Part shown: positions 20,469 to 31,946 of the stretch, piece after piece | Layout of the letters: each line of letters opens with the position of its first letter | How positions within the stretch are numbered: position 1 is the stretch's first letter | Assembly (NCBI GenBank): GCA_048213135.1 | Contig: PS015119.1 | Span: 120,625-156,102, forward strand | Length of the DNA stretch: 35,478 nucleotides | Reading direction: 5' to 3' | Source of the DNA: Reclinomonas americana ATCC 50394 | Taxonomy: Eukaryota > Jakobida > Jakobea > Jakobida | The notes under the pieces: model-generated | The model's input: the letters and a program-made list of their open reading frames with translations, nothing else | Database searches by the model: none | Told to the model about the DNA's origin: nothing | Made by a program: the position numbers and the translations under genes

Positions 20469-21444
20469 ATGGACGGTGAGGGCGAGGAGGAGTCCTCTTC
20501 TGCAGTGATTGTGAGTGCGATGAGTCCACTGCTCGCCCGTGTGCGTGCGTGGAGTGCGCGCGCGTGGGAGGCCGCAGGAGAGCCGCAAGTTGTCTTGTCT
20601 TTCGGTCTGTGTGTGTCTGTTGATCGCTCTCTCTCTCTCTCTCTTTGCTCATCTCTCACAGTGATTGGCTTGGTGCTTGGTGCGGCGTGGACCACTGGGC
20701 GGTACTCGTCGCAGAGACAGGAGATTGCGGTTGGTCTCTATCAGCCTGTGTCATTGACTCTCCCATGTCGCTCATTGATGCACAGGTGCTGAGTGACGGG
20801 GTGCGACGACGAGAGCATGCGTTGCTGGAGTGCATGGATCGCGTGCGACTGGAGCAGCAGTTGACGCGACTGGAGGCGCTCAAGGCGCAGAGCTTTGACG
20901 CAGAGTTGCGTGACACCGGCGTGTTGCCTTGAGCTGATCGTCACCCTCATACTAAGCGCAGATGCCGGTCACTGGCCACGCGACTGGAACTGGAGCACCG
21001 TGAGCGACTGTACAGTGAGGATGCGTTGCGAGTGGTGCAGGAGGAGGCCAGCGTGCAGCAGGCGCGCATGGAGCAGGCGGAGGAGCGAGCGCGTGAGGCG
21101 CGTGAGTGGCTGCTGCAAGCCGAGATGCGTGGTGAGGAACTGCGTGCGCGAGTCGACGAGGCGGAGCGACGTGGTGCTGCGTTGGAGGGGCAGCTGGCGT
21201 CCACGCAGGCGACGGTGGTCGATGTGCAGCAAGCGCTGCAACGAGCGACGCAGACCAATGAGGTGTATCGCTACGTGATGGAGCGCAGTGCGCCTGACCT
21301 GGCCGCCCACCTGGCCCGCCTCCGTCTCACTGGCCCGAGTGCAGCAGGTCTTCCTCTCTCTCGCTGTCATTGACTGTTGTTTTTCGTTCTCTCTCTCTTG
21401 CCATCACTCAACCCCGCCTTCTCGGCGCAGACACACACGAATGA
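20469..21444 (+). CDS. Small single-pass membrane coiled-coil protein (247 aa)
   Basis: Exons: 20469-20604, 20662-20729, 20786-20920, 20957-21347 and 21431-21444; phases agree. The N-terminus is acidic (MDGEGEEESSS), followed by a short hydrophobic segment made across the first splice (VVLSF + VIGLVLGAAW) that could be a membrane anchor. The remainder is a long Glu/Arg/Gln-rich alpha helix with heptad character (for example ARMEQAEERAREAREWLLQA), a classic coiled coil of about 130 residues. I recognise no family; such proteins often act as tethers or scaffolds, which is inference only. The exon 3 to 4 junction (20920 to 20957) implies a 36-nt intron. Confidence 0.62.
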
Positions 21445-21529
21445 CACACGTCTCCTCGTCAACCAAAAAAATCGGCCATGTTTACGGCTATGCCTTGACC
21501 AACCCCACCATCGCTCACTCGGATCGTCG

Positions 21530-24500
21530 TCACGCCTCCATGGCGGCTGCAGCAGGAGCGCCGTCGCCAACAGCCTGTATGCGATCGGGCATGCGGAAAA
21601 TCTTGACGTCGCTGCCGTAGCTCTTGGCACGTGCGGTAATGGCGCTGCACACAGAGCGTGCACACAACACACTTTCGTGAGTACATTGCTTGAGCTTGGG
21701 CGGTACTGCTGGAGGTCACTCACCTCGGGTCCTGTGGCGAGATGAAAATGTACTGCCGTTTGCTCTTGCACGCGACTTCGAGCACGAGATCAATCGCCAG
21801 ACGACGGTACGAGGCGTCCTGCGCCCCGTGATACCACCATAGTCAGTGAGTGAGAGTGAAAAATGACAAGAGAGTTGCTATGCCGTGCCGCGCGCACCAT
21901 GAAAATGTCAAACTCGTCGGCGACACGGAAGGGCGACTCGATGGCCTCCCAGAGCGCCAGCATGAACGCCACGGTGGTGTACGACCGCTCGCCACCACTC
22001 AGCTCTCGCACGTCGTGAACCGTGTGCTGTGCCAGCGCACCGGAGGAACCTTCGTTCTCGTTGCCGCCCTCTGCCATGTTCAGGTACACCTGGGAACAGA
22101 CAGACGTCAGCGGCGGCCCCTTAAACAGTCCCTCGCCATCGCAGCCAACAAGCGCACCTTCATCTCCAACTCCATCTTGTCCTTGTCGAACAGCAGCTGA
22201 CCAGTGTGGCCGCGATGGCTGAGGAACTGCGTAAAGTTGGAGGAGGTGATTTGCATGATGCGTTGCTGCATGCCGCGCAGGGCACGTTGTCGCTCGTGAC
22301 AGCTGCGTTGCATCTGGGTAACCAGCGCCACCGTCTTCTCCATGTTCTGCTTGGTCTGCGTGGCCTTGGCACGAATGTCAAAGTAGCGCCGCTCCACTTC
22401 GTGCGGATCATCGATCTTTTGACTGTGACGAAGGAAACGGAAGCGGGATGTCAGTCACACATGCACGGTGGAGGCAACAAGCACGCCAAAAAAACCGCAC
22501 TTTTCCATCTCCTGCTGGATACGTGCGCGCACGTCCTTGAGCTTGGTCACGTAGAACTTGCGTGGCCTGTCGGCCTCGACGCGATTCGGTGCACCTGCGG
22601 CTTCACACTCCGCAATGTTCGCCTGACAGAAAACACAGCAGTGAGCAAGTGGCCGCCCCAAGCACCGAGCAGGCACGACAGCTAATACCTGCACTTTCTG
22701 ACGTGCTGCTGCAAACTTCTTCTCTGACTCCAAAAGCTTGGCTCGGAGACGCAGGTAGCGGTCCTTGACAACGTCGGCAGATACGGCCATATGCTGCACC
22801 TTTTGTTCCAGCTCTTCCGCAATTTTCTGTCAATGCGTACACCTCGTGAGCAAAGCGCGTCACGACATCAATAACAACAACTATGGCACTCACCATGGCA
22901 TCAGTTGCTTGCGCATCTAGAGCCTCAGCCACTCGAGTGGCCTCAACCCACGCAGCTTTCTTCTGCGCCAAAGCACCATCCAGCTGCTGCAACGAGTCTG
23001 CTCCACGCAAAATATTCTGCTCGGCGTCCGCCAGCCTCTGCATTTCGTCGTCGATGCGCTGTTGCAGCTGATCGATGGCGTCTTGCACGTCGGGCTCATC
23101 GATGACGCTGGACTGCAACGTCTGCAAATCATCCTTGGCCGCGGACAGTGCTCGTCTCGCCTTCAGCAGCTCGCCCTGCGGAATGAGCAGTGAGCGAACA
23201 CATACAGCCGACAGACACATCGACAGCGATGCCTGCGTACCTTCACTTTGCGAAGCTCCTGCTCGCATTTGTTCTTCTCGGCGGTGTGCACCTTGAGTTC
23301 TGCGGTGACCACGCTCACGCTGTGCTCGTACTCCTGCGCTTCACGCTGATACTGGGCCAGCTGCACGCTCATGTCGCTCGTGAGACGAGGCGGATCGCGC
23401 ATCGCTGGTCGCACACTTCTCGAATTTCCTCTGCGTGGCCAACACAGCGTCAATACAGCAAAAGGACGTGACCGACAACTGTCATCAGCATCATCCAACG
23501 CAACTGTTGCTTCTGCTCGCGACCGTCGAGGTCGATCGCCTGGTTGGCCAGCGTGCGCATCGGCGGAGCCGGAATCACCTCATCCCTGCCAGCGAAGGAT
23601 AGTGAGGTCGGAATCGCAGCAAGTATGCACACTGAAGTCGCCAGCGGGAGGACGCAACATTTCGGCCTGCGATTCCACCAACGCCACGCTCTCGATGCCT
23701 CTCTGGTCGATCAGCGCGTTGAGAATGGTCGGCCCAATCACCGACGGATCCGAGTGCTGTCGGAAAATCGTTAACATAGCTGCACTCTTTCTCTCTCGCT
23801 CAGACAGAATCGACCCACGTACGTACCCAGGCAGACTGCACCGACTCGTCGACCGTCAGCACCTCGAACATGGTCTTGCGCACATGCGCCAAGCGAGGAA
23901 AGTTGTAGACANNNNNNNNNNNNNNNNNNNNNNNNNNNNNNNNNNNNNNNNNNNNNNNNNNNNNNNNNNNNNNNNNNNNNNNNNNNNNNNNNNNNNNNNN
24001 NNNNNNNNNNNNNNNNNNNNNNNNNNNNNNNNNNNNNNNNNNNNNNNNNNNNNNNNNNNNNNNNNNNNNNNNNNNNNNNNNNNNNNNNNNNNNNNNNNNN
24101 NNNNNNNNNNNNNNNNNNNNNNNNNNNNNNNNNNNNNNNNNNNNNNNNNNNNNNNNNNNNNNNNNNNNNNNNNNNNNNNNNNNNNNNNNNNNNNNNNNNN
24201 NNNNNNNNNNNNNNNNNNNNNNNNNNNNNNNNNNNNNNNNNNNNNNNNNNNNNNNNNNNNNNNNNNNNNNNNNNNNNNNNNNNNNNNNNNNNNNNNNNNN
24301 NNNNNNNNNNNNNNNNNNNNNNNNNNNNNNNNNNNNNNNNNNNNNNNNNNNNNNNNNNNNNNNNNNNNNNNNNNNNNNNNNNNNNNNNNNNNNNNNNNNN
24401 NNNNNNNNNNNNNNNNNNNNNNNNNNNNNNNNNNNNNNNNNNNNNNNNNNNNNNNNNNNNNNNNNNNNNNNNNNNNNNNNNTGGCAGACACAAGACGTCG

Positions 24501-26809
24501 GCCATTGCAGATACTCACAACAGCGGCGACATGGGAGACAGAGAATAACGCAACCGCACACGCTCCGTGGCAGCGACACGAGCATGATCGCGCTCCTTCT
24601 CCAACCGGGTGATGTTGGCCTGGTGCTTCTTCACCGTGTCTTGAAGCGACCCCATGTCACGATTGAGACGATTTCGCTCGCTGGTGGCTGTGGTCAGCTC
24701 CAGCCGCCTCTCTTGCACCTGAGCGTTCAGCGCCTCAAGTTCGGCAAACATTTGCTGATATCGCTCGGCAGCCGCAGCAGTCTCGGCTTGCAGCGGCGCG
24801 TTGTCGCCCTACGACACACTAACAATGAACAAAGGCAACAAACCATCGCAAGTGGAAAGGCAACACACCCTGACGGCAGCATACTCGGCTTCCGCGACTT
24901 GCACCACTTCCTGCCACCTGAGCACTTCCTGCTCCGCCTCGGCAGCGACCTGCACACCACCGATAACGAGGTCAACACGCGGCGTCACATAAAAGTGTTC
25001 CAGTGAGCGGAAGCAAACGGACCCTCTCGGCCGCAGCGACGTCGGACCACACAATCTGTTGCAGAAGATTGTTCTCCTCCTGATTCAGCTGCGTAAGCTT
25101 CTGTTGCTCCTGGTACTTCTTCTGCCAGTAGACCAACTGCTCCTGGAGGGCCTGGAAGCCGACTTGACGGTCCGCCAGCTCTTGTTGCATCATCGCCATG
25201 TCCGACAACACGGTACTGTGGTCCTGAGCCATGCGCTCAAGCAGTGTGCCCTTGACTGCGAGAGGCGAAACAAATGCGCGGTGAGCGAACGATGACAAAG
25301 GAATGTTGCGGAAGAAGCGAGCAACGCACTGAAGAACTCGTACTTGGTCCGCGGTGAACTGCCGTGCAAGAATGTGCGCGACGCGTCCTGCGTGAGCACC
25401 GTGCACGGATTGTCGGGCTGGATGTTGAAGTAGAGCATGATCTGCTCCAGGTCCTTGCGGTGGCGCGACACAATGTTGCCCCTGGCCGACTTGATGCGGT
25501 ACTCGCTGCTGCCGTTCTTGTTGATCTACGAGTGCGCGCCAAAAGAAAATCCGGTGAGCACAACGTGCGCCTTCACCAGCAGCACCGCATCCACCCACAC
25601 CAACCTGTCGTTCCACCGTCAGCGAGTCGCCAAAGTCCTCCGGACGGTAGGCCTGCGGGCCCATGTTGTTGATGGTCACGGAAACCACAGCGTACCTGTG
25701 TGGCATGCAGGTGAGCGACAGGAGCATTCAATTCAATTCATCGACACCGTGACGTCGCACGCAACGATCCGTCCTTGTTGACCAGCGAGCCGAGCGAGGC
25801 GCCACGATTGGTCGTCGACGCCCGAGTGCCGAGACAAATCTGCAGCGCCGTGATGACCGCACTCTTGCCACCTGCGCGCGAGTGAGTCGCAGAGAAACAC
25901 ACGCATGTGTAGAGAGGGAAGCGTACGCAACTCCCATTGAGGCCAATGATAAAGTTCACGTGCCGGCCAAACTCAATCTGCAGGTTGGAGTGACACCTGG
26001 AGAGACAAGAGTGGAAATGAGCCACGAAATGCGCTGGTGCATATCAGAAGCAAACGCAACATGAAGTTGCGCAGATGCATGCGTTGCTGTACACACAGAC
26101 ACACACATGTAAGTAACACTTCCGCACGCAACACACTTTACACACAATGACGCAACAATAGTGCCAGCTGCACACATGAGATCCGGGTCAAAGCCGGCCA
26201 GCTCTGCATCGACAGCCGGCGCGCCAGCTGGAGATGACGGCGCAGGTGGAGGGGCCGCGGCCGCGCTCTTGGCGGAGCCTGCGCGTTTGTTGATCGACGG
26301 AGACACCATCATTGGCGACATCGCCGCATCGACATGCACTGTGTGCGTGCAAATGTCAGATGCACGCTCACAGAGAGAGGGAGGGAGAGAGAGAGAGTGC
26401 ATGTGTGTGAGAGTGTGCGTCACAGTGAGGCAAATGATGCACATTCATGTGTAACTCTTCTTGTGTGTGCGTCTGTGTGTGGGAGAGGGAGAGAGAGAGA
26501 GAGAGGAATCAGCGTGCGTGCGTGCGTGCGTGCGTGTGTACGTGCACAGAGAGAGACACTTTCATGACACTCTGATGATGTGTAACTTTGTTGTTGCGGA
26601 GGTGACAGCTGCTCAGGAGCCGGAAAGTCATGCTCGTGGTCCACCTCCATTTGCTGTGCACGAGGCGCAGGCGCAGGTGGCGGTGGCGGAGGAGGCGGAG
26701 GAGGAGCTCTGTTGCTCCTTGACTTCAACTGGACCTCCTCCTCCGCAAACTCCTCGTCCTCTTCGTCATCATCCAACACCTTCTTGTGCAACTTCTTCTT
26801 CCGCGCACT
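21530..26809 (-). CDS. SMC6: SMC6, structural maintenance of chromosomes protein 6
   Basis: Exons: 26587-26809, 26157-26338, 26061-26086, 25932-25996, 25766-25871, 25605-25695, 25330-25525, 25255-25023, 24949-24869, 24808 to about 24561, gap, gap to 23827, 23756-23659, 23585-23505, 23430-23241, 23175-22894, 22826-22689, 22622-22501, 22422-22158, 22089-21898, 21818-21724 and 21644-21530. Walker A is [19 protein letters not shown], formed across the splice at 25932/25871; SMC6-specific [11 protein letters not shown] follows. Coiled coils and part of the hinge (around 23659-23911) are present. The C-terminal ATPase head has the signature LSGGERS and Walker [10 protein letters not shown], the DEFD form distinguishing SMC6 from SMC5. 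The protein is the ATPase of the SMC5/6 complex in DNA repair and recombination. The N-terminus is acidic and proline-rich. The start is uncertain: 26809 follows a good acceptor, and an in-frame ATG exists at 26848. A 570-nt gap removes the coiled coil before the hinge. Confidence 0.95.
23912..24481. other. 570-nt assembly gap inside SMC6
   Basis: The N run lies between the SMC6 arm exon ending near 24561 and the hinge exon ending at 23827. It should contain the end of the N-terminal coiled-coil arm and the first half of the hinge. Confidence 0.95.
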
Positions 26810-26902
26810 CTGCAGCGCACAGAAGCGCACAGTCAGAGAGAAAGCAAGCATGTGTGAGAGTGCAAAAAGGCAAACCATTCGTCACAGGGGGTTTGCGTTC
26901 CG
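26810..26902. promoter_or_regulatory. Divergent region between SMC6 and gene 11
   Basis: At most 93 nt separate the first supported SMC6 exon (minus) from the ATG of gene 11 (plus). On the minus strand it has a pyrimidine-rich run ending in CTGCAG that looks like a splice acceptor, so a first SMC6 exon may lie further upstream, overlapping the start of gene 11. Confidence 0.4.
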
Positions 26903-29900
26903 ATGGCGGGGAAATGGACAGATCAGGCACGCGAGCACGCGCGAGCCATGCCGTTAACCAATTGTCTCGTCTCACAAAACAAAAAACCCATGCTCTCGTC
27001 GGGGCAAGAGCTCACGAATGGCGATGGAGTCGTGCAGGAGTTCCTCTTCTTTCTGTGGAAGAGACGGTCGCGGCATGAGGACCACTTTGCGGGGGTGAGA
27101 GTGGCGCAGACTGTGCTCTTCAATCTCGGTCGACCACAGTGGTGGTTCTTCTCGTCGTCGTCGGAGCCGAGTGGTGAGAGAGAACAGAGAGAAAAGAGCG
27201 AGCATAGGCAGGAGACACTCACTCGCTCGCTCTCTGACACGCAGGTGCGCTCAAGAAGAAGAGCGAGGCGAACATCCGAACAGAGAACGTGCGACAGGCA
27301 TTCATAGCTCCGAAGAAGCTGCAGCCGGCGCTTCCGGCTGGCGGCACCAGCAGTGGCTTCAGCGCTGGTGTGACAGTGAACAGTCTGTTCATCAGCAGCG
27401 AGGGCGATGCCAAGCGAGGAGATGCCGATGTCACGATGCAGTTTCACACAGCAGAATCACTGGGTGAGCTTCCTCCCACCTGCTCCCTCGCGCATGCAGA
27501 GGCTCATTCGTTGCTGTGATTCGTGAAGATGCGCTGCTGTTGGACTCGAGCACGCCTCGAAACGGGTTGCTGCAGGAGTTTGTCATTTCGCAGGAGGATC
27601 CGTCGCGACCACGTCGCAACTGTGCGTCTTGCTCCTCCTCTCCACTTGTCTGTGTGTACGTGGTGGTGATGCTGACCCGCGTGCGCGCTGCTCAGCGGTT
27701 CTGGTGGTGGTCTGGTCGCCGTCGCTGATGGTGGCCGAACGACGCACCAACATTTATCGGATTGATGACGAATCGCGGACACTGTATGAGCGTGTGATGA
27801 CACACGATGGGGACTTGCGATACAGCGAGACGGGTACGTGCACTTACTTGACTATGTGGCGGTGGTGATGGACAACTCTCTTCTGTGGATCTGAACAGGA
27901 CACACATGTAACGTCTGCAGAGCCTGTGCGCTCGGACAAGCTGCTGTCGCGACTGGAAGATGCCTGCCAGTCCATGGTCGCTCACATTGAGGGCGTGGAG
28001 ACAAAGAAGACACTGGCACGCATGTGTCTGCACTTCAAGATTGATACCAGAGGTGCGTGCACGGGCTGCCGATGAGATGTTCCGATGTGCAGTGCTCATG
28101 TGGCGTGTGTGTGTGCGTGTGCAGATCGACTGGTGTTTCTGTACTGCACGTCGCTGCGTGTATCGGATCGACAAAAGGTACAACGACTCATGTGCATATG
28201 CATGCTTTGACGACGATGTTCGGAGGAACTAAGCACGCACTTCTTCCACTTTTTTGCAGGAAATCTACAGAGAAGTGTCGGCTCCATCATCTCGGTCCAC
28301 CTCGTTGGCCCCCAGTGGCCGCGCCTCCGCCGTTTCGTACCCAAGCAATTGTGCTGCGTGTTGGCCGCACGCACACTGTGCTGACATGCAACTGCTGCGC
28401 GCGTGTGTGTGTGCGTGTCAGTCCAAGCGACAGGTGCAGCTTCCGCCGGCTCCAACCAGCGCCACACTTGCACGGCCGGCGTCGAACAATCGACGCATGA
28501 GGTGTGCAAAACACGCACATGCCTCTCCTATCCACACCATCTTCTCACATTTGTGCTTCACGCGCAGCTCCATGTCGCAAGTTGCGCCGTCACGCACGGT
28601 GAGTACTTGGCGCTCGCGTCGCGCACATTACCTGCGCATCTAACTCGGTGTCTGCCACAGGCCGATGCACGTGCGCATTTTGCTGGCGCAGCAACACGCT
28701 CTGCCTCCGTTGCCTCGGTGTTTACGCTGCAGAAAGTTGTGTGCCTATCGTTCTCGTTGCTGTCGAGCTCGCTGTGACTGACTCCGTTCCACCACAGTTG
28801 CGCACACCACCCAAGCCGCAACCTGTGCGCTCACTCAATCTGTCGTCCACTGCTCGGGAGACACGCATCGCTGAGAAGGAGGCTCTTGATTGGACATGTC
28901 ATGCGTGCCGTCGTCAAGTCGGTACGTTTTCGTGCGCTGCGTGGCTGCAACGCAGGGTTCGTGTTTGTGATTGTAATATCTCGGCGCCGGCTGCAGACGG
29001 TTCGCAAACACCACATCACATGACGCTACGCAATGTCATGGTCTCTGCCGGCGACGACATTCGTCCGTACACTGTGCCGTTCGACCCGGAGGAGCGATTC
29101 AACATTGGTCGCTTTGCACCGCGCGTTGCGTTTACTGCACTGTACGGCTCTGCCGCCACTGATGTGTGGCCGCCTGGGCTGACCTCGGTTCCATTTTCAC
29201 AGTCGAAACCACCGTCGCCCTCTGTCGTCGAGGAGACCTTTGATGAGAGCATGCTGATTCCGCTGGAGGGACCGATTTTCCATTGGGTGACTGATTACGA
29301 GAAGGGTGAGGAGTTCGTTTGTCGATCCACCAAGAATGAGTAAGTGCTCATTGCGTGTCTTGCAGTGATTTCAAGTGTGGAATCGTCGCCACAGCTCGTC
29401 GGTGGCAGCCTCCCGGCGTCGCCATCTGTTGCAGCGCCGACCATCGATCAGGGCGAGCATGCAGTGCTGGGGGAGAGCGGCTTGCACGACGCGGTGGGAG
29501 AGGGGGAGGCAGATGAATCCACGGCGGCGACAGCACAAGGTGCAGATGAGACTGACGGTGGGGAAGTGGTCTTTATGAATTCGGAGGAGCAGGATGAGCT
29601 GCCGCCACCGCAGCCACAACACCGTCCGTGGGAAGCCGTGGTCCGGGAAGTCGAAATGTCAAGAGTCAACTCGCCAGAAATGATGCGCATGACATCGCAC
29701 AGCAGCTATCGTCCTCGTTGCGTAGTGGGTCAGTTTGTCTGTGCACACGCCCACACGCCACCAACTTACACTGTCGGTCCGCAGGTGAAATGGACTGGCG
29801 ACGGGCGGCGCCAGTGTCCGTTCTCGCGGTGCGTCCACAATTGACACTGGACGAGTTCTGTGAGCTCTGTCGCACTGGCAAGTTGTTGGACGAGCCTGTC

Positions 29901-31879
29901 GATACGTGCGACTCGTGTTACTTGCAAATCACGCGATAGTTTCGTCGCCACCGGCTTTGCCACTCTTTGAGGAAGAGAGAAAGAGACTCATCATTCTTCT
30001 TGTCAACGACGCAGTTTGAGCACGTACTCGCGAGGCGGCAAGCGTCGACGACTCAAGTTTGGGGCCGAGGACTCGCTCTCGTCGTCGGTAAAACTGCCGT
30101 CGGTGAACAGTCGCGGCTCGAACTCGACCAGGAATCGCTCGAAGACCAATTCGCCGCCCAAGACACGCAGTCGACACAGCCGCGCGCACGATCATCGCGC
30201 CAACGACGGCTACGGGGATGAGAACGTACACATTGTCGTGCAACAACGGGTACCTGAGGTACACGGGCACATTATGGAGGAGGAGGAAGTGATGGTGGTG
30301 GACGACGGACAGCACAATGCGGAGACGCGGCTGACGCGCTCGGCCAGCAAGTTGCGTCGTCACTCGGTCAGTTTCGTCTCAACGAGAACGAAAGCTCACA
30401 ACTGACCTCACAGAAGCGGCGGTACCGGTTCCTACTTGCTGTCGGCTTCGGAGGTGCCGTATCGAGTGTCGCATTCGACGTCTCCGACCAAGCGCGCAGC
30501 GCGCGGTGTGCCGCTGCACTCTCAGGCGGTGCGTACACGCTCTCTTTTCCACCTATTTTGATTGCGGCACGTTTCTCACTCGTCTTTCCGTGAGCAGCGA
30601 CATGAAGAGCTGTGGAAACGAAGGCTAGTCACCAATACCGAGGAGGACCAGCGGATGGCGTCGTCGCTGTTGCAGCTGGACGCGGTGTTGGAGTCGGTCG
30701 TGCGTTCGCACACTCGCGTGCAGGTCGGTGTGCGTGGTCAGCTGCCGTTTGCGCTCCACGAGACGCAGAAAGCACAGTGCGTAGTCTGCGTGGTATCGTG
30801 GATTTCTCTTGCCCAGCGATAGTTATTTGACTGTGTTGTGTGCGTGCAGGCTGCGACGCGCCATTCATCGTGCACAATTCGATCCGCAAGGTGAGCACTC
30901 AACTCTGCGTCTTCGCCGGTACACGGTTCACGTAAATCTCATCATTTTTTGTTGCTGGTCGTCGTCGTTGTTGCAGACCAAGACGAGGGCCCCTTCTTGC
31001 TGCCTCTAGCGAGGCAGTCGTCGAACTCGAAGCCGCCAACGTCGCCGGGTCGTGCCAAGCAGCAGAACCGACCAGGAGCTGTGTACGCCAACACCGTGCT
31101 GCCGCGCAAATATCCGGTCGTCGGTGGTGGCGGCAAGGCCAAGTCGTCTCAGGCGTTGCCGGCCGCGCGAGGTGCGCCGCGTCGTGCGGCCACAGACGCC
31201 GCCATGCGAGTGCCACCGTTGCGACGAGTGGCCGGGTCTGTCGAAGACATGGACGGTGCGCACGTGTCACGTGTTCTTCACATGGTGCTGTCGCTGACCT
31301 ACTCACGTGGATGGTTGGCGCGGTGCAGATGATCGCATCGATGGTGCGTCGGACATGGTGGAGAGCGACTTCGAGATCAAAACGGAGACAGATCCGACTG
31401 CGCCATCCACCAAGCCTGTGTCGCCCTCCAACTCGTTCCTGCAGGGCGACTTTGAGACCATTGACACTGAGCTTCGTGTGGACGAGGCGGCGGCAGTGGA
31501 GAGTCTCGGCGCCACCACCGCTCCACCTCCCAGACCCGCCGAGAACGCAGCTCGTCGTCGGCGCCGCACCGATGGCAACGATGAGAGCGTCGGCGGCGGT
31601 GGAGACGACGAAAGTCTGCCGGCGCCTGCGTCCATTGGTTCTCCCAAACCGCGAACCGGTGGTGGGGCACGCACGCTATCCACGCTGCTGTCACCACAGC
31701 CAAAGACGGCGACGGCCCCAGTGTCGCCGGGCCACGACCCCACGCGCCAGATGACTGCGGTCGAGATTGCGGAGAACCGACTCCGATTATCGCGACTGGT
31801 GGAGGAGTTGCAGTTGGGCTCGCAGGGTGACGACGGCATTGATTTGGCGCACGTTGCGCAACCATTGCAGTGGAAATAG
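26903..31879 (+). CDS. Unidentified 20-exon protein with CX2C motifs (about 1,213 aa)
   Basis: Exons: 26903-27173, 27245-27463, 27502-27621, 27696-27833, 27921-28052, 28125-28177, 28260-28331, 28422-28501, 28568-28598, 28661-28735, 28798-28921, 28997-29305, 29366-29728, 29785-29938, 30015-30350, 30414-30528, 30598-30776, 30850-30890, 30977-31255 and 31329-31879. Every junction keeps phase; the sum is 1,214 codons. The N-terminal 350 residues look folded (LARMCLHFKIDTRDRLVFLY), then Ser/Pro-rich linkers, a CX2C pair (DWTCHACRRQV), a folded block (FDPEERFNIGRFAPRVAFTA), an acidic stretch, and CX2C-X12-CX2C (FCELC...TCDSC), which resembles a zinc ribbon. The C-terminal third is basic then acidic and disordered, with a final helix before the stop. 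I recognise no family. A TAG at 29937-29939 spans the exon-14 donor, so intron retention there would truncate the protein. Exons 7, 8 and 13 have alternative borders. Confidence 0.75.
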
Positions 31880-31946
31880 TGATAACTGAGAAGTAGGGAA
31901 AATGGAGTGTGATTGCTCTTGTTTGTTCGCAAGAAAGACAATTTGT

